DNA of 64,000 nucleotides, taken from NCBI RefSeq assembly GCF_933775445.1, contig NW_026089533.1, positions 62,001 to 126,000 on the forward strand, read 5' to 3'. This document shows positions 45,963-58,069 of the stretch, in pieces (the stretch's first letter is position 1; each line of letters starts with the position of its first letter). Origin of the DNA: Argentina anserina (Eukaryota > Streptophyta > Magnoliopsida > Rosales > Rosaceae). Made by a program: the position numbers and the translations under genes. Under the pieces are notes generated by a model that saw only the letters and a program-made list of their open reading frames with translations, was not told the DNA's origin and did no database searches.

Positions 45963-47996
45963 GATGCGAGTTTCTATTGAATTTGAGAGTTTTGCAAGTG
46001 TGGGAGTGTGTTTGTTTCAAACTGAGTATCTTTACATCGTTTGCGTATCTTTACTATTCCAATTGTGTATCTTTACATCGCTTGCGTATTTTTACTATTC
46101 CAATTGTGTATCTTTTCATTTCTTGTTTGAGTATCTTTCTGTAAGGCTTTCTGATGCGAGTTTCTATTTTATTTGAGAGTTTTGCAAGTGTGGGAGTGTG
46201 TTTCTTTCAAACTGAGTATCTTTACATCGTTTGCGTATCTTTACTATTCCAGTTGTGTATCTTTTCATTTCTCGTTTGAGTATCTTTCTGTAAGGCTTTC
46301 TGATGCGAGTTTCTATTGAATTTGAGAGTTTTGCAAGTGTGGGAGTGTGTTTCCTTCAAACTGAGTATCTTTACATCGTTTGCGTATCTTTACTATTCCA
46401 ATTGTGTATCTTTACATCGTTTGCGTATCTTTACTATTGCAATTGTGTATCTTTTCATTTCTCGTTTGAGTATCTTTCTGTAAGGCTTTCTGATGCGAGT
46501 TTCTATTGAATTTGAGAGTTTTGCAAGTGTGGGAGTGTGTTTCTTTCAAACTGAGTATCTTTACATCGTTTGCGTATCTTTACTATTCCAATTGTGTATC
46601 TTTTCATTTCTCGTTTGAGTATCTTTCTGTAAGGCTTTCGGATGCGAGTTTCTATTGAATTTGAGAGTTTTGCAAGTGTGGGAGTGTGTTTGTTTCAAAC
46701 TGAGTATCTTTACATCGTTTGCGTATCTTTACTATTCCAATTGTGTATCTTTACATCGCTTGCGTATTTTTACTATTCCAATTGTGTATCTTTTCATTTC
46801 TTGTTTGAGTATCTTTCTGTAAGGCTTTCTGATGCGAGTTTCTATTTTATTTGAGAGTTTTGCAAGTGTGGGAGTGTGTTTCTTTCAAACTGAGTATCTT
46901 TACATCGTTTGCGTATCTTTACTATTCCAGTTGTGTATCTTTTCATTTCTCGTTTGAGTATCTTTCTGTAAGGCTTTCTGATGCGAGTTTCTATTGAATT
47001 TGAGAGTTTTGCAAGTGTGGGAGTGTGTTTCCTTCAAACTGAGTATCTTTACATCGTTTGCGTATCTTTACTATTCCAATTGTGTATCTTTACATCGTTT
47101 GCGTATCTTTACTATTGCAATTGTGTATCTTTTCATTTCTCGTTTGAGTATCTTTCTGTAAGGCTTTCTGATGCGAGTTTCTATTTAATTTGAGAGTTTT
47201 GCAAGTGTGGGAGTGTGTTTCTTTCAAACTGAGTATCTTTACATCGTTTGCGTATCTTTACTATTCCAATTGTGTATCTTTTCATTTCTCGTTTGAGTAT
47301 CTTTCTGTAAGGCTTTCGGATGCGAGTTTCTATTGAATTTGAGAGTTTTGCAAGTGTGGGAGTGTGTTTGTTTCAAACTGAGTATCTTTACATCGTTTGC
47401 GTATCTTTACTATTCCAATTGTGTATCTTTACATCGCTTGCGTATTTTTACTATTCCAATTGTGTATCTTTTCATTTCTTGTTTGAGTATCTTTCTGTAA
47501 GGCTTTCTGATGCGAGTTTCTATTTTATTTGAGAGTTTTGCAAGTGTGGGAGTGTGTTTCTTTCAAACTGAGTATCTTTACATCGTTTGCGTATCTTTAC
47601 TATTCCAGTTGTGTATCTTTTCATTTCTCGTTTGAGTATCTTTCTGTAAGGCTTTCTGATGCGAGTTTCTATTGAATTTGAGAGTTTTGCAAGTGTGGGA
47701 GTGTGTTTCCTTCAAACTGAGTATCTTTACATCGTTTGCGTATCTTTACTATTCCAATTGTGTATCTTTACATCGTTTGCGTATCTTTACTATTGCAATT
47801 GTGTATCTTTTCATTTCTCGTTTGAGTATCTTTCTGTAAGGCTTTCTGATGCGAGTTTCTATTGAATTTGAGAGTTTTGCAAGTGTGGGAGTGTGTTTCT
47901 TTCAAACTGAGTATCTTTACATCGTTTGCGTATCTTTACTATTCCAATTGTGTATCTTTTCATTTCTCGTTTGAGTATCTTTCTGTAAGGCTTTCG
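45963..47996 (+). repeat. Three tandem 678-bp tetramers (R1-149a-R2-149b)
   Basis: Starts 45963, 46641 and 47319. Within each: R1 (190 bp); 149a beginning ctattttattt and ending ccagttgtg; R2 (190 bp); 149b beginning ctattgaattt and, before the next tetramer, ending ttcggatgcg. The dimer period is 339 bp, but the markers show that the true repeat here is 678 bp. Tetramer copies also occur through 25.8-32.5 kb, 36.6-39.2 kb and 42-44 kb. Confidence 0.9.
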
Positions 47997-48186
47997 GATG
48001 CGAGTTTCTATTGAATTTGAGAGTTTTGCAAGTGTGGGAGTGTGTTTGTTTCAAACTGAGTATCTTTACATCGTTTGCGTATCTTTACTATTCCAATTGT
48101 GTATCTTTACATCGTTTGCGTATCTTTACTATTGCAATTGTGTATCTTTTCATTTCTCGTTTGAGTATCTTTCTGTAAGGCTTTCT
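47997..48186 (+). repeat. Hybrid 190-bp unit (R1 front, R2 back)
   Basis: The front carries gtgtttgtttc (R1) and the back carries ctattgcaattg followed by ttctcgtttg (R2), with no R1 markers after the switch. The crossover lies between about 48050 and 48130. It falls one unit pair before the second copy of the 3539-bp HOR starts, and the 339-bp shift it causes puts two ttcggatgcg-led units in succession (47997, 48336). Confidence 0.88.
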
Positions 48187-48335
48187 GATGCGAGTTTCTA
48201 TTGAATTTGAGAGTTTTGCAAGTGTGGGAGTGTGTTTCTTTCAAACTGAGTATCTTTACATCGTTTGCGTATCTTTACTATTCCAATTGTGTATCTTTTC
48301 ATTTCTCGTTTGAGTATCTTTCTGTAAGGCTTTCG

Positions 48336-50857
48336 GATGCGAGTTTCTATTGAATTTGAGAGTTTTGCAAGTGTGGGAGTGTGTTTGTTTCAAACTGAGT
48401 ATCTTTACATCGTTTGCGTATCTTTACTATTCCAATTGTGTATCTTTACATCGCTTGCGTATTTTTACTATTCCAATTGTGTATCTTTTCATTTCTTGTT
48501 TGAGTATCTTTCTGTAAGGTTTTCTGATGCGAGTTTCTATTTTATTTGAGAGTTTTGCAAGTGTGGGAGTGTGTTTCTTTCAAACTGAGTATCTTTACAT
48601 CGTTTGCGTATCTTTTCTATTCCAATTGTGTATCTTTTCATTTCTCGTTTGAGTATCTTTCTGTAACGCTTTCTGATGCGAGTTTCTATTGAATTTGAGA
48701 GTTTTGCAAGTGTGGGAGTGTGTTTCCTTCAAACTGAGTATCTTTACATCGTTTGCGTATCTTTACAATTCCAATTGTGTATCTTTACATCGTTTGCGTA
48801 TCTTTACTATTCCAATAGTGTATCTTTTCATTTCTCGTTTGAGTATCTTTCTGTAAGGCTTTCTGATGCGAGTTTCTATTGAATTTGAGAGTTTTGCAAG
48901 TGTGGGAGTGTGTTTCTTTCAAACTGAGTATCTTTACATCGTTTGCGTATCTTTTCTATTCCAATTGTGTATCTTTTCATTTCTCGTTTGAGTATCTTTC
49001 TGTAAGGCTTTCTGATGCGAGTTTCTATTGAATTTGAGAGTTTTGCAAGTGTGGGAGTGTGTTTCCTTCAAACTGAGTATCTTTACATCGTTTGCGTATC
49101 TTTACTATTCCAATTGTGTATCTTTTCATTTCTCGTTTGAGTATCTTTCTGTAAGGCTTTCTGATGCGAGTTTCTATTGAATTTGAGAGTTTTGCAAGTG
49201 TGGGAGTGTGTTTCTTTCAAACTGAGTATCTTTACATCGTTTGCGTATCTTTACTATTCCAATTGTGTATCTTTTCATTTCTCGTTTGAGTATCTTTCTG
49301 TAAGGCTTTCGGATGCGAGTTTCTATTGAATTTGAGAGTTTTGCAAGTGTGGGAGTGTGTTTGTTTCAAACTGAGTATCTTTACATCGTTTGCGTATCTT
49401 TACTATTCCAATTGTGTATCTTTACATCGTTTGCGTATCTTTACTATTCCAATTGAGTATCTTTTCATTTCTCGTTTGAGTATCTTTCTGTAAGGCTTTC
49501 TGATGCGAGTTTCTATTGAATTTGAGAGTTTTGCAAGTGTGGGAGTGTGTTTGTTTCAAACTGAGTATCTTTACATCGTTTGCGTATCTTTACTATTCCA
49601 ATTGTGTATCTTTACATCGCTTGCGTATTTTTACTATTCCAATTGTGTATCTTTTCATTTCTTGTTTGAGTATCTTTCTGTAAGGCTTTCTGATGCGAGT
49701 TTCTATTTTATTTGAGAGTTTTGCAAGTGTGGGAGTGTGTTTCTTTCAAACTGAGTATCTTTACATCGTTTGCGTATCTTTACTATTCCAGTTGTGTATC
49801 TTTTCATTTCTCGTTTGAGTATCTTTCTGTAAGGCTTTCTGATGCGAGTTTCTATTGAATTTGAGAGTTTTGCAAGTGTGGGAGTGTGTTTCCTTCAAAC
49901 TGAGTATCTTTACATCGTTTGCGTATCTTTACTATTCCAATTGTGTATCTTTACATCGTTTGCGTATCTTTACTATTGCAATTGTGTATCTTTTCATTTC
50001 TCGTTTGAGTATCTTTCTGTAAGGCTTTCTGATGCGAGTTTCTATTGAATTTGAGAGTTTTGCAAGTGTGGGAGTGTGTTTCTTTCAAACTGAGTATCTT
50101 TACATCGTTTGCGTATCTTTACTATTCCAATTGTGTATCTTTTCATTTCTCGTTTGAGTATCTTTCTGTAAGGCTTTCGGATGCGAGTTTCTATTGAATT
50201 TGAGAGTTTTGCAAGTGTGGGAGTGTGTTTGTTTCAAACTGAGTATCTTTACATCGTTTGCGTATCTTTACTATTCCAATTGTGTATCTTTACATCGCTT
50301 GCGTATTTTTACTATTCCAATTGTGTATCTTTTCATTTCTTGTTTGAGTATCTTTCTGTAAGGCTTTCTGATGCGAGTTTCTATTTTATTTGAGAGTTTT
50401 GCAAGTGTGGGAGTGTGTTTCTTTCAAACTGAGTATCTTTACATCGTTTGCGTATCTTTACTATTCCAGTTGTGTATCTTTTCATTTCTCGTTTGAGTAT
50501 CTTTCTGTAAGGCTTTCTGATGCGAGTTTCTATTGAATTTGAGAGTTTTGCAAGTGTGGGAGTGTGTTTCCTTCAAACTGAGTATCTTTACATCGTTTGC
50601 GTATCTTTACTATTCCAATTGTGTATCTTTACATCGTTTGCGTATCTTTACTATTGCAATTGTGTATCTTTTCATTTCTCGTTTGAGTATCTTTCTGTAA
50701 GGCTTTCTGATGCGAGTTTCTATTGAATTTGAGAGTTTTGCAAGTGTGGGAGTGTGTTTCTTTCAAACTGAGTATCTTTACATCGTTTGCGTATCTTTAC
50801 TATTCCAATTGTGTATCTTTTCATTTCTCGTTTGAGTATCTTTCTGTAAGGCTTTCG
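48336..50857 (+). repeat. 3539-bp HOR, copy 2 (shortened to 2522 bp)
   Basis: Matches copy 1 at an offset of 3539, with all markers repeated (ggttttctg, gtaacgctttc, ttacaattcc). The next copy starts 2522 bp on, 1017 bp early, which is exactly three 339-bp dimers. The hybrid unit seen at 47997 is missing here, because the shortening removes that end. Confidence 0.92.
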
Positions 50858-52850
50858 GATGCGAGTTTCTATTGAATTTGAGAGTTTTGCAAGTGTGGGA
50901 GTGTGTTTGTTTCAAACTGAGTATCTTTACATCGTTTGCGTATCTTTACTATTCCAATTGTGTATCTTTACATCGCTTGCGTATTTTTACTATTCCAATT
51001 GTGTATCTTTTCATTTCTTGTTTGAGTATCTTTCTGTAAGGTTTTCTGATGCGAGTTTCTATTTTATTTGAGAGTTTTGCAAGTGTGGGAGTGTGTTTCT
51101 TTCAAACTGAGTATCTTTACATCGTTTGCGTATCTTTTCTATTCCAATTGTGTATCTTTTCATTTCTCGTTTGAGTATCTTTCTGTAACGCTTTCTGATG
51201 CGAGTTTCTATTGAATTTGAGAGTTTTGCAAGTGTGGGAGTGTGTTTCCTTCAAACTGAGTATCTTTACATCGTTTGCGTATCTTTACAATTCCAATTGT
51301 GTATCTTTACATCGTTTGCGTATCTTTACTATTCCAATAGTGTATCTTTTCATTTCTCGTTTGAGTATCTTTCTGTAAGGCTTTCTGATGCGAGTTTCTA
51401 TTGTATTTGAGAGTTTTGCAAGTGTGGGAGTGTGTTTCTTTCAAACTGAGTATCTTTACATCGTTTGCGTATCTTTTCTATTCCAATTGTGTATCTTTTC
51501 ATTTCTCGTTTGAGTATCTTTCTGTAAGGCTTTCTGATGCGAGTTTCTATTGAATTTGAGAGTTTTGCAAGTGTGGGAGTGTGTTTCCTTCAAACTGAGT
51601 ATCTTTACATCGTTTGCGTATCTTTACTATTCCAATTGTGTATCTTTTCATTTCTCGTTTGAGTATCTTTCTGTAAGGCTTTCTGATGCGAGTTTCTATT
51701 GAATTTGAGAGTTTTGCAAGTGTGGGAGTGTGTTTCTTTCAAACTGAGTATCTTTACATCGTTTGCGTATCTTTACTATTCCAATTGTGTATCTTTTCAT
51801 TTCTCGTTTGAGTATCTTTCTGTAAGGCTTTCGGATGCGAGTTTCTATTGAATTTGAGAGTTTTGCAAGTGTGGGAGTGTGTTTGTTTCAAACTGAGTAT
51901 CTTTACATCGTTTGCGTATCTTTACTATTCCAATTGTGTATCTTTACATCGCTTGCGTATTTTTACTATTCCAATTGTGTATCTTTTCATTTCTTGTTTG
52001 AGTATCTTTCTGTAAGGCTTTCTGATGCGAGTTTCTATTTTATTTGAGAGTTTTGCAAGTGTGGGAGTGTGTTTCTTTCAAACTGAGTATCTTTACATCG
52101 TTTGCGTATCTTTACTATTCCAGTTGTGTATCTTTTCATTTCTCGTTTGAGTATCTTTCTGTAAGGCTTTCTGATGCGAGTTTCTATTGAATTTGAGAGT
52201 TTTGCAAGTGTGGGAGTGTGTTTCCTTCAAACTGAGTATCTTTACATCGTTTGCGTATCTTTACTATTCCAATTGTGTATCTTTACATCGTTTGCGTATC
52301 TTTACTATTGCAATTGTGTATCTTTTCATTTCTCGTTTGAGTATCTTTCTGTAAGGCTTTCTGATGCGAGTTTCTATTGAATTTGAGAGTTTTGCAAGTG
52401 TGGGAGTGTGTTTCTTTCAAACTGAGTATCTTTACATCGTTTGCGTATCTTTACTATTCCAATTGTGTATCTTTTCATTTCTCGTTTGAGTATCTTTCTG
52501 TAAGGCTTTCGGATGCGAGTTTCTATTGAATTTGAGAGTTTTGCAAGTGTGGGAGTGTGTTTGTTTCAAACTGAGTATCTTTACATCGTTTGCGTATCTT
52601 TACTATTCCAATTGTGTATCTTTACATCGCTTGCGTATTTTTACTATTCCAATTGTGTATCTTTTCATTTCTTGTTTGAGTATCTTTCTGTAAGGCTTTC
52701 TGATGCGAGTTTCTATTTTATTTGAGAGTTTTGCAAGTGTGGGAGTGTGTTTCTTTCAAACTGAGTATCTTTACATCGTTTGCGTATCTTTTCTATTCCA
52801 ATTGTGTATCTTTTCATTTCTCGTTTGAGTATCTTTCTGTAAGGCTTTCT
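50858..52850 (+). repeat. 3539-bp HOR, partial copy 3
   Basis: Starts with the ggttttctg and gtaacgctttc units again. It differs from the earlier copies in lacking the aattgagtatc 190-bp unit (45773 / 49312 equivalents are followed by a second 190-bp unit; 51834 is not). The unit at 51387 starts ctattgtattt. From 51834 it runs as R1-149a-R2-149b-R1-149 into the next R3 unit at 52851. Confidence 0.87.
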
Positions 52851-53677
52851 GATGCGAGTTTCTATTGAATTTGAGAGTTTTGCAAGTGTGGGAGTGTGTT
52901 TCCTTCAAACTGAGTATCTTTACATCGTTTGCGTATCTTTACTATTCCAATTGTGTATCTTTACATCGCTTGCGTATCTTTACTATTCCAATTGTATATC
53001 TTTTCATTTCTTGTTTGAGTATCTTTCTGTAAGGCTTTCTGATGCGAGTTTCTATTGTATTTGAGAGTTTTGCAAGTGTGGGAGTGTGTTTCTTTCAAAC
53101 TGAGTATCTTTACATCGTTTGCGTATCTTTACTATTCCAATTGTGTATCTTTTCATTTCTCGTTTGAGTATCTTTCTGTAAGGCTTTCTGATGCGAGTTT
53201 CTATTGAATTTGAGAGTTTTGCAAGTGTGGGAGTGTGTTTCTTTCAAACTGAGTATCTTTACATCGTTTGCGTATCTTTACTATTCCAATTGTGTATCTT
53301 TTCATTTCTCGTTTGAGTATCTTTCTGTAAGGCTTTCGGATGCGAGTTTCTATTGAATTTGAGAGTTTTGCAAGTGTGGGAGTGTGTTTGTTTCAAACTG
53401 AGTATCTTTACATCGTTTGCGTATCTTTACTATTCCAATTGTGTATCTTTACATCGCTTGCGTATTTTTACTATTCCAATTGTGTATCTTTTCATTTCTT
53501 GTTTGAGTATCTTTCTGTAAGGCTTTCTGATGCGAGTTTCTATTTTATTTGAGAGTTTTGCAAGTGTGGGAGTGTGTTTCTTTCAAACTGAGTATCTTTA
53601 CATCGTTTGCGTATCTTTTCTATTCCAATTGTGTATCTTTTCATTTCTCGTTTGACTATCTTTCTGTAACGCTTTCT
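52851..53677 (+). repeat. 827-bp segment like the 1505-bp HOR start
   Basis: Units of 190 (R3), 149, 149, 190 (R1) and 149 bp, starting 52851, 53041, 53190, 53339 and 53529: the opening of the 1505-bp HOR seen far to the left at 39794, 41299 and 42804. The last unit ends tttgactatc and gtaacgc. Confidence 0.85.
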
Positions 53678-54951
53678 GATGCGAGTTTCTATTGAATTTG
53701 AGAGTTTTGCAAGTGTGGGAGTGTGTTTCCTTCAAACTGAGTATCTTTACATCGTTTGCGTATCTTTACTATTCCAATTGTGTATCTTTACATCACTTGC
53801 GTATCTTTACTATTCCAATTGTATATCTTTTCATTTCTTGTTTGAGTATCTTTCTGTAAGGCTTTCTGATGCGAGTTTCTATTGTATTTGAGAGTTTTGC
53901 AAGTGTGGGAGTGTGTTTCTTTCAAACTGAGTATCTTTACATCGTTTGCGTATCTTTACTATTCCAATTGTGTATCTTTTCATTTCTCGTTTGAGTATCT
54001 TTCTGTAAGGCTTTCTGATGCGAGTTTCTATTGAATTTGAGAGTTTTGCAAGTGTGGGAGTGTGTTTCCTTCAAACTGAGTATCTTTACATCGTTTGCGT
54101 ATCTTTACTATTCCAATTGTGTATCTTTTCATTTCTCGTTTGAGTATCTTTCTGTAAGGCTTTCTGATGCGAGTTTCTATTGAATTTGAGAGTTTTGCAA
54201 GTGTGGGAGTGTGTTTCTTTCAAACTGAGTATCTTTACATCGTTTGCGTATCTTTACTATTCCAATTGTGTATCTTTTCATTTCTCGTTTGAATATCTTT
54301 CTGTAAGGCTTTCGGATGCGAGTTTCTATTGAATTTGAGAGTTTTGCAAGTGTGGGAGTGTGTTTGTTTCAAACTGAGTATCTTTACATCGTTTGCGTAT
54401 CTTTACTATTCCAATTGTGTATCTTTACATCGCTTGCGTATTTTTACTATTCCAATTGTGTATCTTTTCATTTCTTGTTTGAGTATCTTTCTGTAAGGCT
54501 TTCTGATGCGAGTTTCTATTTTATTTGAGAGTTTTGCAAGTGTGGGAGTGTGTTTCTTTCAAACTGAGTATCTTTACATCGTTTGCGTATCTTTACTATT
54601 CCAATTGTGTATCTTTTCATTTCTCGTTTGAGTATCTTTCTGTAAGGCTTTCTGATGCGAGTTTCTATTGAATTTGAGAGTTTTGCAAGTGTGGGAGTGT
54701 GTTTCCTTCAAACTGAGTATCTTTACATCGTTTGCGTATCTTTACTATTCCAATTGTGTATCTTTTCATTTCTCGTTTGAGTATCTTTCTGTAAGGCTTT
54801 CTGATGCGAGTTTCTATTGAATTTGAGAGTTTTGCAAGTGTGGGAGTGTGTTTCTTTCAAACTGAGTATCTTTACATCGTTTGCGTATCTTTACTATTCC
54901 AATTGTGTATCTTTTCATTTCTCGTTTGAATATCTTTCTGTAAGGCTTTCG
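53678..54951 (+). repeat. 637-bp tandem (two copies)
   Basis: Two blocks of 190, 149, 149 and 149 bp, starting 53678 and 54315. The rare tttgaatatc occurs at the end of each (about 54288 and 54925) and again at about 56243, at the end of the block 55630-56266. The lead unit is R3 with catcacttgcg at 53678 and R1 at 54315, so the copies differ in their lead unit. Confidence 0.87.
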
Positions 54952-56605
54952 GATGCGAGTTTCTATTGAATTTGAGAGTTTTGCAAGTGTGGGAGTGTGT
55001 TTGTTTCAAACTGAGTATCTTTACATCGTTTGCGTATCTTTACTATTCCAATTGTGTATCTTTACATCGCTTGCGTATTTTTACTATTCCAATTGTGTAT
55101 CTTTTCATTTCTTGTTTGAGTATCTTTCTGTAAGGCTTTCTGATGCGAGTTTCTATTTTATTTGAGAGTTTTGCAAGTGTGGGAGTGTGTTTCTTTCAAA
55201 CTGAGTATCTTTACATCGTTTGCGTATCTTTACTATTCCAATTGTGTATCTTTTCATTTCTCGTTTGAGTATCTTTCTGTAAGGCTTTCGGATGCGAGTT
55301 TCTATTGAATTTGAGAGTTTTGCAAGTGTGGGAGTGTGTTTCTTTCAAACTGAGTATCTTTACATCGTTTGCGTATCTTTACTATTCCAATTGTGTATCT
55401 TTACATCGCTTGCGTATTTTTACTATTCCAATTGTGTATCTTTTCATTTCTTGTTTGAGTATCTTTCTGTAAGGCTTTCTGATGCGAGTTTCTATTTTAT
55501 TTGAGAGTTTTGCAAGTGTGGGAGTGTGTTTCTTTCAAACTGAGTATCTTTACATCGTTTGCGTATCTTTTCTATTCCAATTGTGTATCTTTTCATTTCT
55601 CGTTTGAGTATCTTTCTGTAACGCTTTCTGATGCGAGTTTCTATTGAATTTGAGAGTTTTGCAAGTGTGGGAGTGTGTTTCCTTCAAACTGAGTATCTTT
55701 ACATCGTTTGCGTATCTTTACTATTCCAATTGTGTATCTTTACATCACTTGCGTATCTTTACTATTCCAATTGTATATCTTTTCATTTCTTGTTTGAGTA
55801 TCTTTCTGTAAGGCTTTCTGATGCGAGTTTCTATTGTATTTGAGAGTTTTGCAAGTGTGGGAGTGTGTTTCTTTCAAACTGAGTATCTTTACATCGTTTG
55901 CGTATCTTTACTATTCCAATTGTGTATCTTTTCATTTCTCGTTTGAGTATCTTTCTGTAAGGCTTTCTGATGCGAGTTTCTATTGAATTTGAGAGTTTTG
56001 CAAGTGTGGGAGTGTGTTTCCTTCAAACTGAGTATCTTTACATCGTTTGCGTATCTTTACTATTCCAATTGTGTATCTTTTCATTTCTCGTTTGAGTATC
56101 TTTCTGTAAGGCTTTCTGATGCGAGTTTCTATTGAATTTGAGAGTTTTGCAAGTGTGGGAGTGTGTTTCTTTCAAACTGAGTATCTTTACATCGTTTGCG
56201 TATCTTTACTATTCCAATTGTGTATCTTTTCATTTCTCGTTTGAATATCTTTCTGTAAGGCTTTCGGATGCGAGTTTCTATTGAATTTGAGAGTTTTGCA
56301 AGTGTGGGAGTGTGTTTGTTTCAAACTGAGTATCTTTACATCGTTTGCGTATCTTTACTATTCCAATTGTGTATCTTTACATCGCTTGCGTATTTTTACT
56401 ATTCCAATTGTGTATCTTTTCATTTCTTGTTTGAGTATCTTTCTGTAAGGCTTTCTGATGCGAGTTTCTATTTTATTTGAGAGTTTTGCAAGTGTGGGAG
56501 TGTGTTTCTTTCAAACTGAGTATCTTTACATCGTTTGCGTATCTTTTCTATTCCAATTGTGTATCTTTTCATTTTTCGTTTGAGTATCTTTCTGTAAGGC
56601 TTTCT
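54952..56605 (+). repeat. Segment repeating 53678 onward at 1952 bp
   Basis: Units start 54952, 55142, 55291, 55481, 55630, 55820, 55969, 56118, 56267 and 56457. From 55630 to 56605 it matches 53678-54653 at an offset of 1952, including gtaacgc, catcacttgcg and tttgaatatc. The 55291 unit is a hybrid with a 149b-like front and an R1 back. Confidence 0.87.
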
Positions 56606-58069
56606 GATGCGAGTTTCTATTGAATTTGAGAGTTTTGCAAGTGTGGGAGTGTGTTTCCTTCAAACTGAGTATCTTTACATCGTTTGCGTATCTTTACTAT
56701 TCCAATTGTGTATCTTTACATCGTTTGCGTATTTTTACTATTCCAATTGTATATCTTTTCATTTCTTGTTTGAGTATCTTTCTGTAAGGCTTTCTGATGC
56801 GAGTTTCTATTGTATTTGAGAGTTTTGCAAGTTTGGGAGTGTGTTTCTTTCAAACTGAGTATCTTTACATCGTTTGCGTATCTTTACTATTCCAATTGTG
56901 TATCTTTTCATTTCTCGTTTGAGTATCTTTCTGTAAGGCTTTCTGATGCGAGTTTCTATTGAATTTGAGAGTTTTGCAAGTGTGGGAGTGTGTTTCTTTC
57001 AAACTGAGTATCTTTACATCGTTTGCGTATCTTTACTATTCCAATTGTGTATCTTTTCATTTCTCGTTTGAGTATCTTTCTGTAAGGCTTTCGGATGCGA
57101 GTTTCTATTGAATTTGAGAGTTTTGCAAGTGTGGGAGTGTGTTTGTTTCAAACTGAGTATCTTTACATCGTTTGCGTATCTTTACTATTCCAATTGTGTA
57201 TCTTTACATCGCTTGCGTATTTTTACTATTCCAATTGTGTATCTTTTCATTTCTTGTTTGAGTATCTTTCTGTATGGCTTTCTGATGCGAGTTTCTATTT
57301 TATTTGAGAGTTTTGCAAGTGTGGGAGTGTGTTTCTTTCAAACTGAGTATCTTTACATCGTTTGCGTATCTTTTCTATTCCAATTGTGTATCTTTTCATT
57401 TCTCGTTTCAGTATCTTTCTGTAAGGCTTTCTGATGCGAGTTTCTATTGAATTTGAGAGTTTTGCAAGAGTGGGAGTGTGTTTCCTTCAAACTGAGTATC
57501 TTTACATCGTTTGCGTATCTTTACTATTCCAATTGTGTATCTTTACATCACTTGCGTATCTTTACTATTCCAATTGTATATCTTTTCATTTCTTGTTTGA
57601 GTATCTTTCTGTAAGGCTTTCTGATGCGAGTTTCTATTGTATTTGAGAGTTTTGCAAGTGTGGGAGTGTGTTTCTTTCAAACTGAGTATCTTTACATCGT
57701 TTGCGTATCTTTACTATTCCAATTGTGTATCTTTTCATTTCTCTTTTGAGTATCTTTCTCTAACGCTTTCTGATGCGAGTTTCTATTGAATTTGAGAGTT
57801 TTGCAAGTGTGGGAGTGTGTTTCCTTCAAACTGAGTATCTTTACAACGTTTGCGTATCTTTACTATTCCAATTGTGTATCTTTTCATTTCTCGTTTGAGT
57901 ATCTTTCTGTAAGGCTTTCTGATGCGAGTTTCTATTGAATTTGAGAGTTTTGCAAGTGTGGGAGTGTGTTTCTTTCAAACTGAGTATCTTTACATCGTTT
58001 GCGTATCTTTACTATTCCAATTGTGTATCTTTTCATTTCTCGTTTGAGTATCTTTCTGTAAGGCTTTCG
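56606..58069 (+). repeat. Divergent stretch of 190/149 units
   Basis: Unit starts: 56606, 56796, 56945, 57094, 57284, 57433, 57623, 57772, 57921. It has many changes seen only here: tttttcgtttg (56573), aagtttgggag (56829), tgtatggc (57271), gtttcagtatc (57406), caagagtggg (57466), ctcttttgag (57743), ctctaacgc (57758) and acaacgtttg (57844). No insertion or gene found. Confidence 0.85.

Larger units (their letters stand above)
44797..48335 (+). repeat. 3539-bp HOR, copy 1
   Basis: Twenty-one units (ten of 190, eleven of 149): 190, 149, 190, 149, 149, 149, 190, 190, 149, then alternating 190/149 to the end. Diagnostic are ggttttctg (about 44978), gtaacgctttc (about 45124), ttacaattcc (about 45225) and a caatagtg module. 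It contains three tandem 678-bp tetramers at 45963-47996. Private change: ctatttaattt at 47182. Confidence 0.93.
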
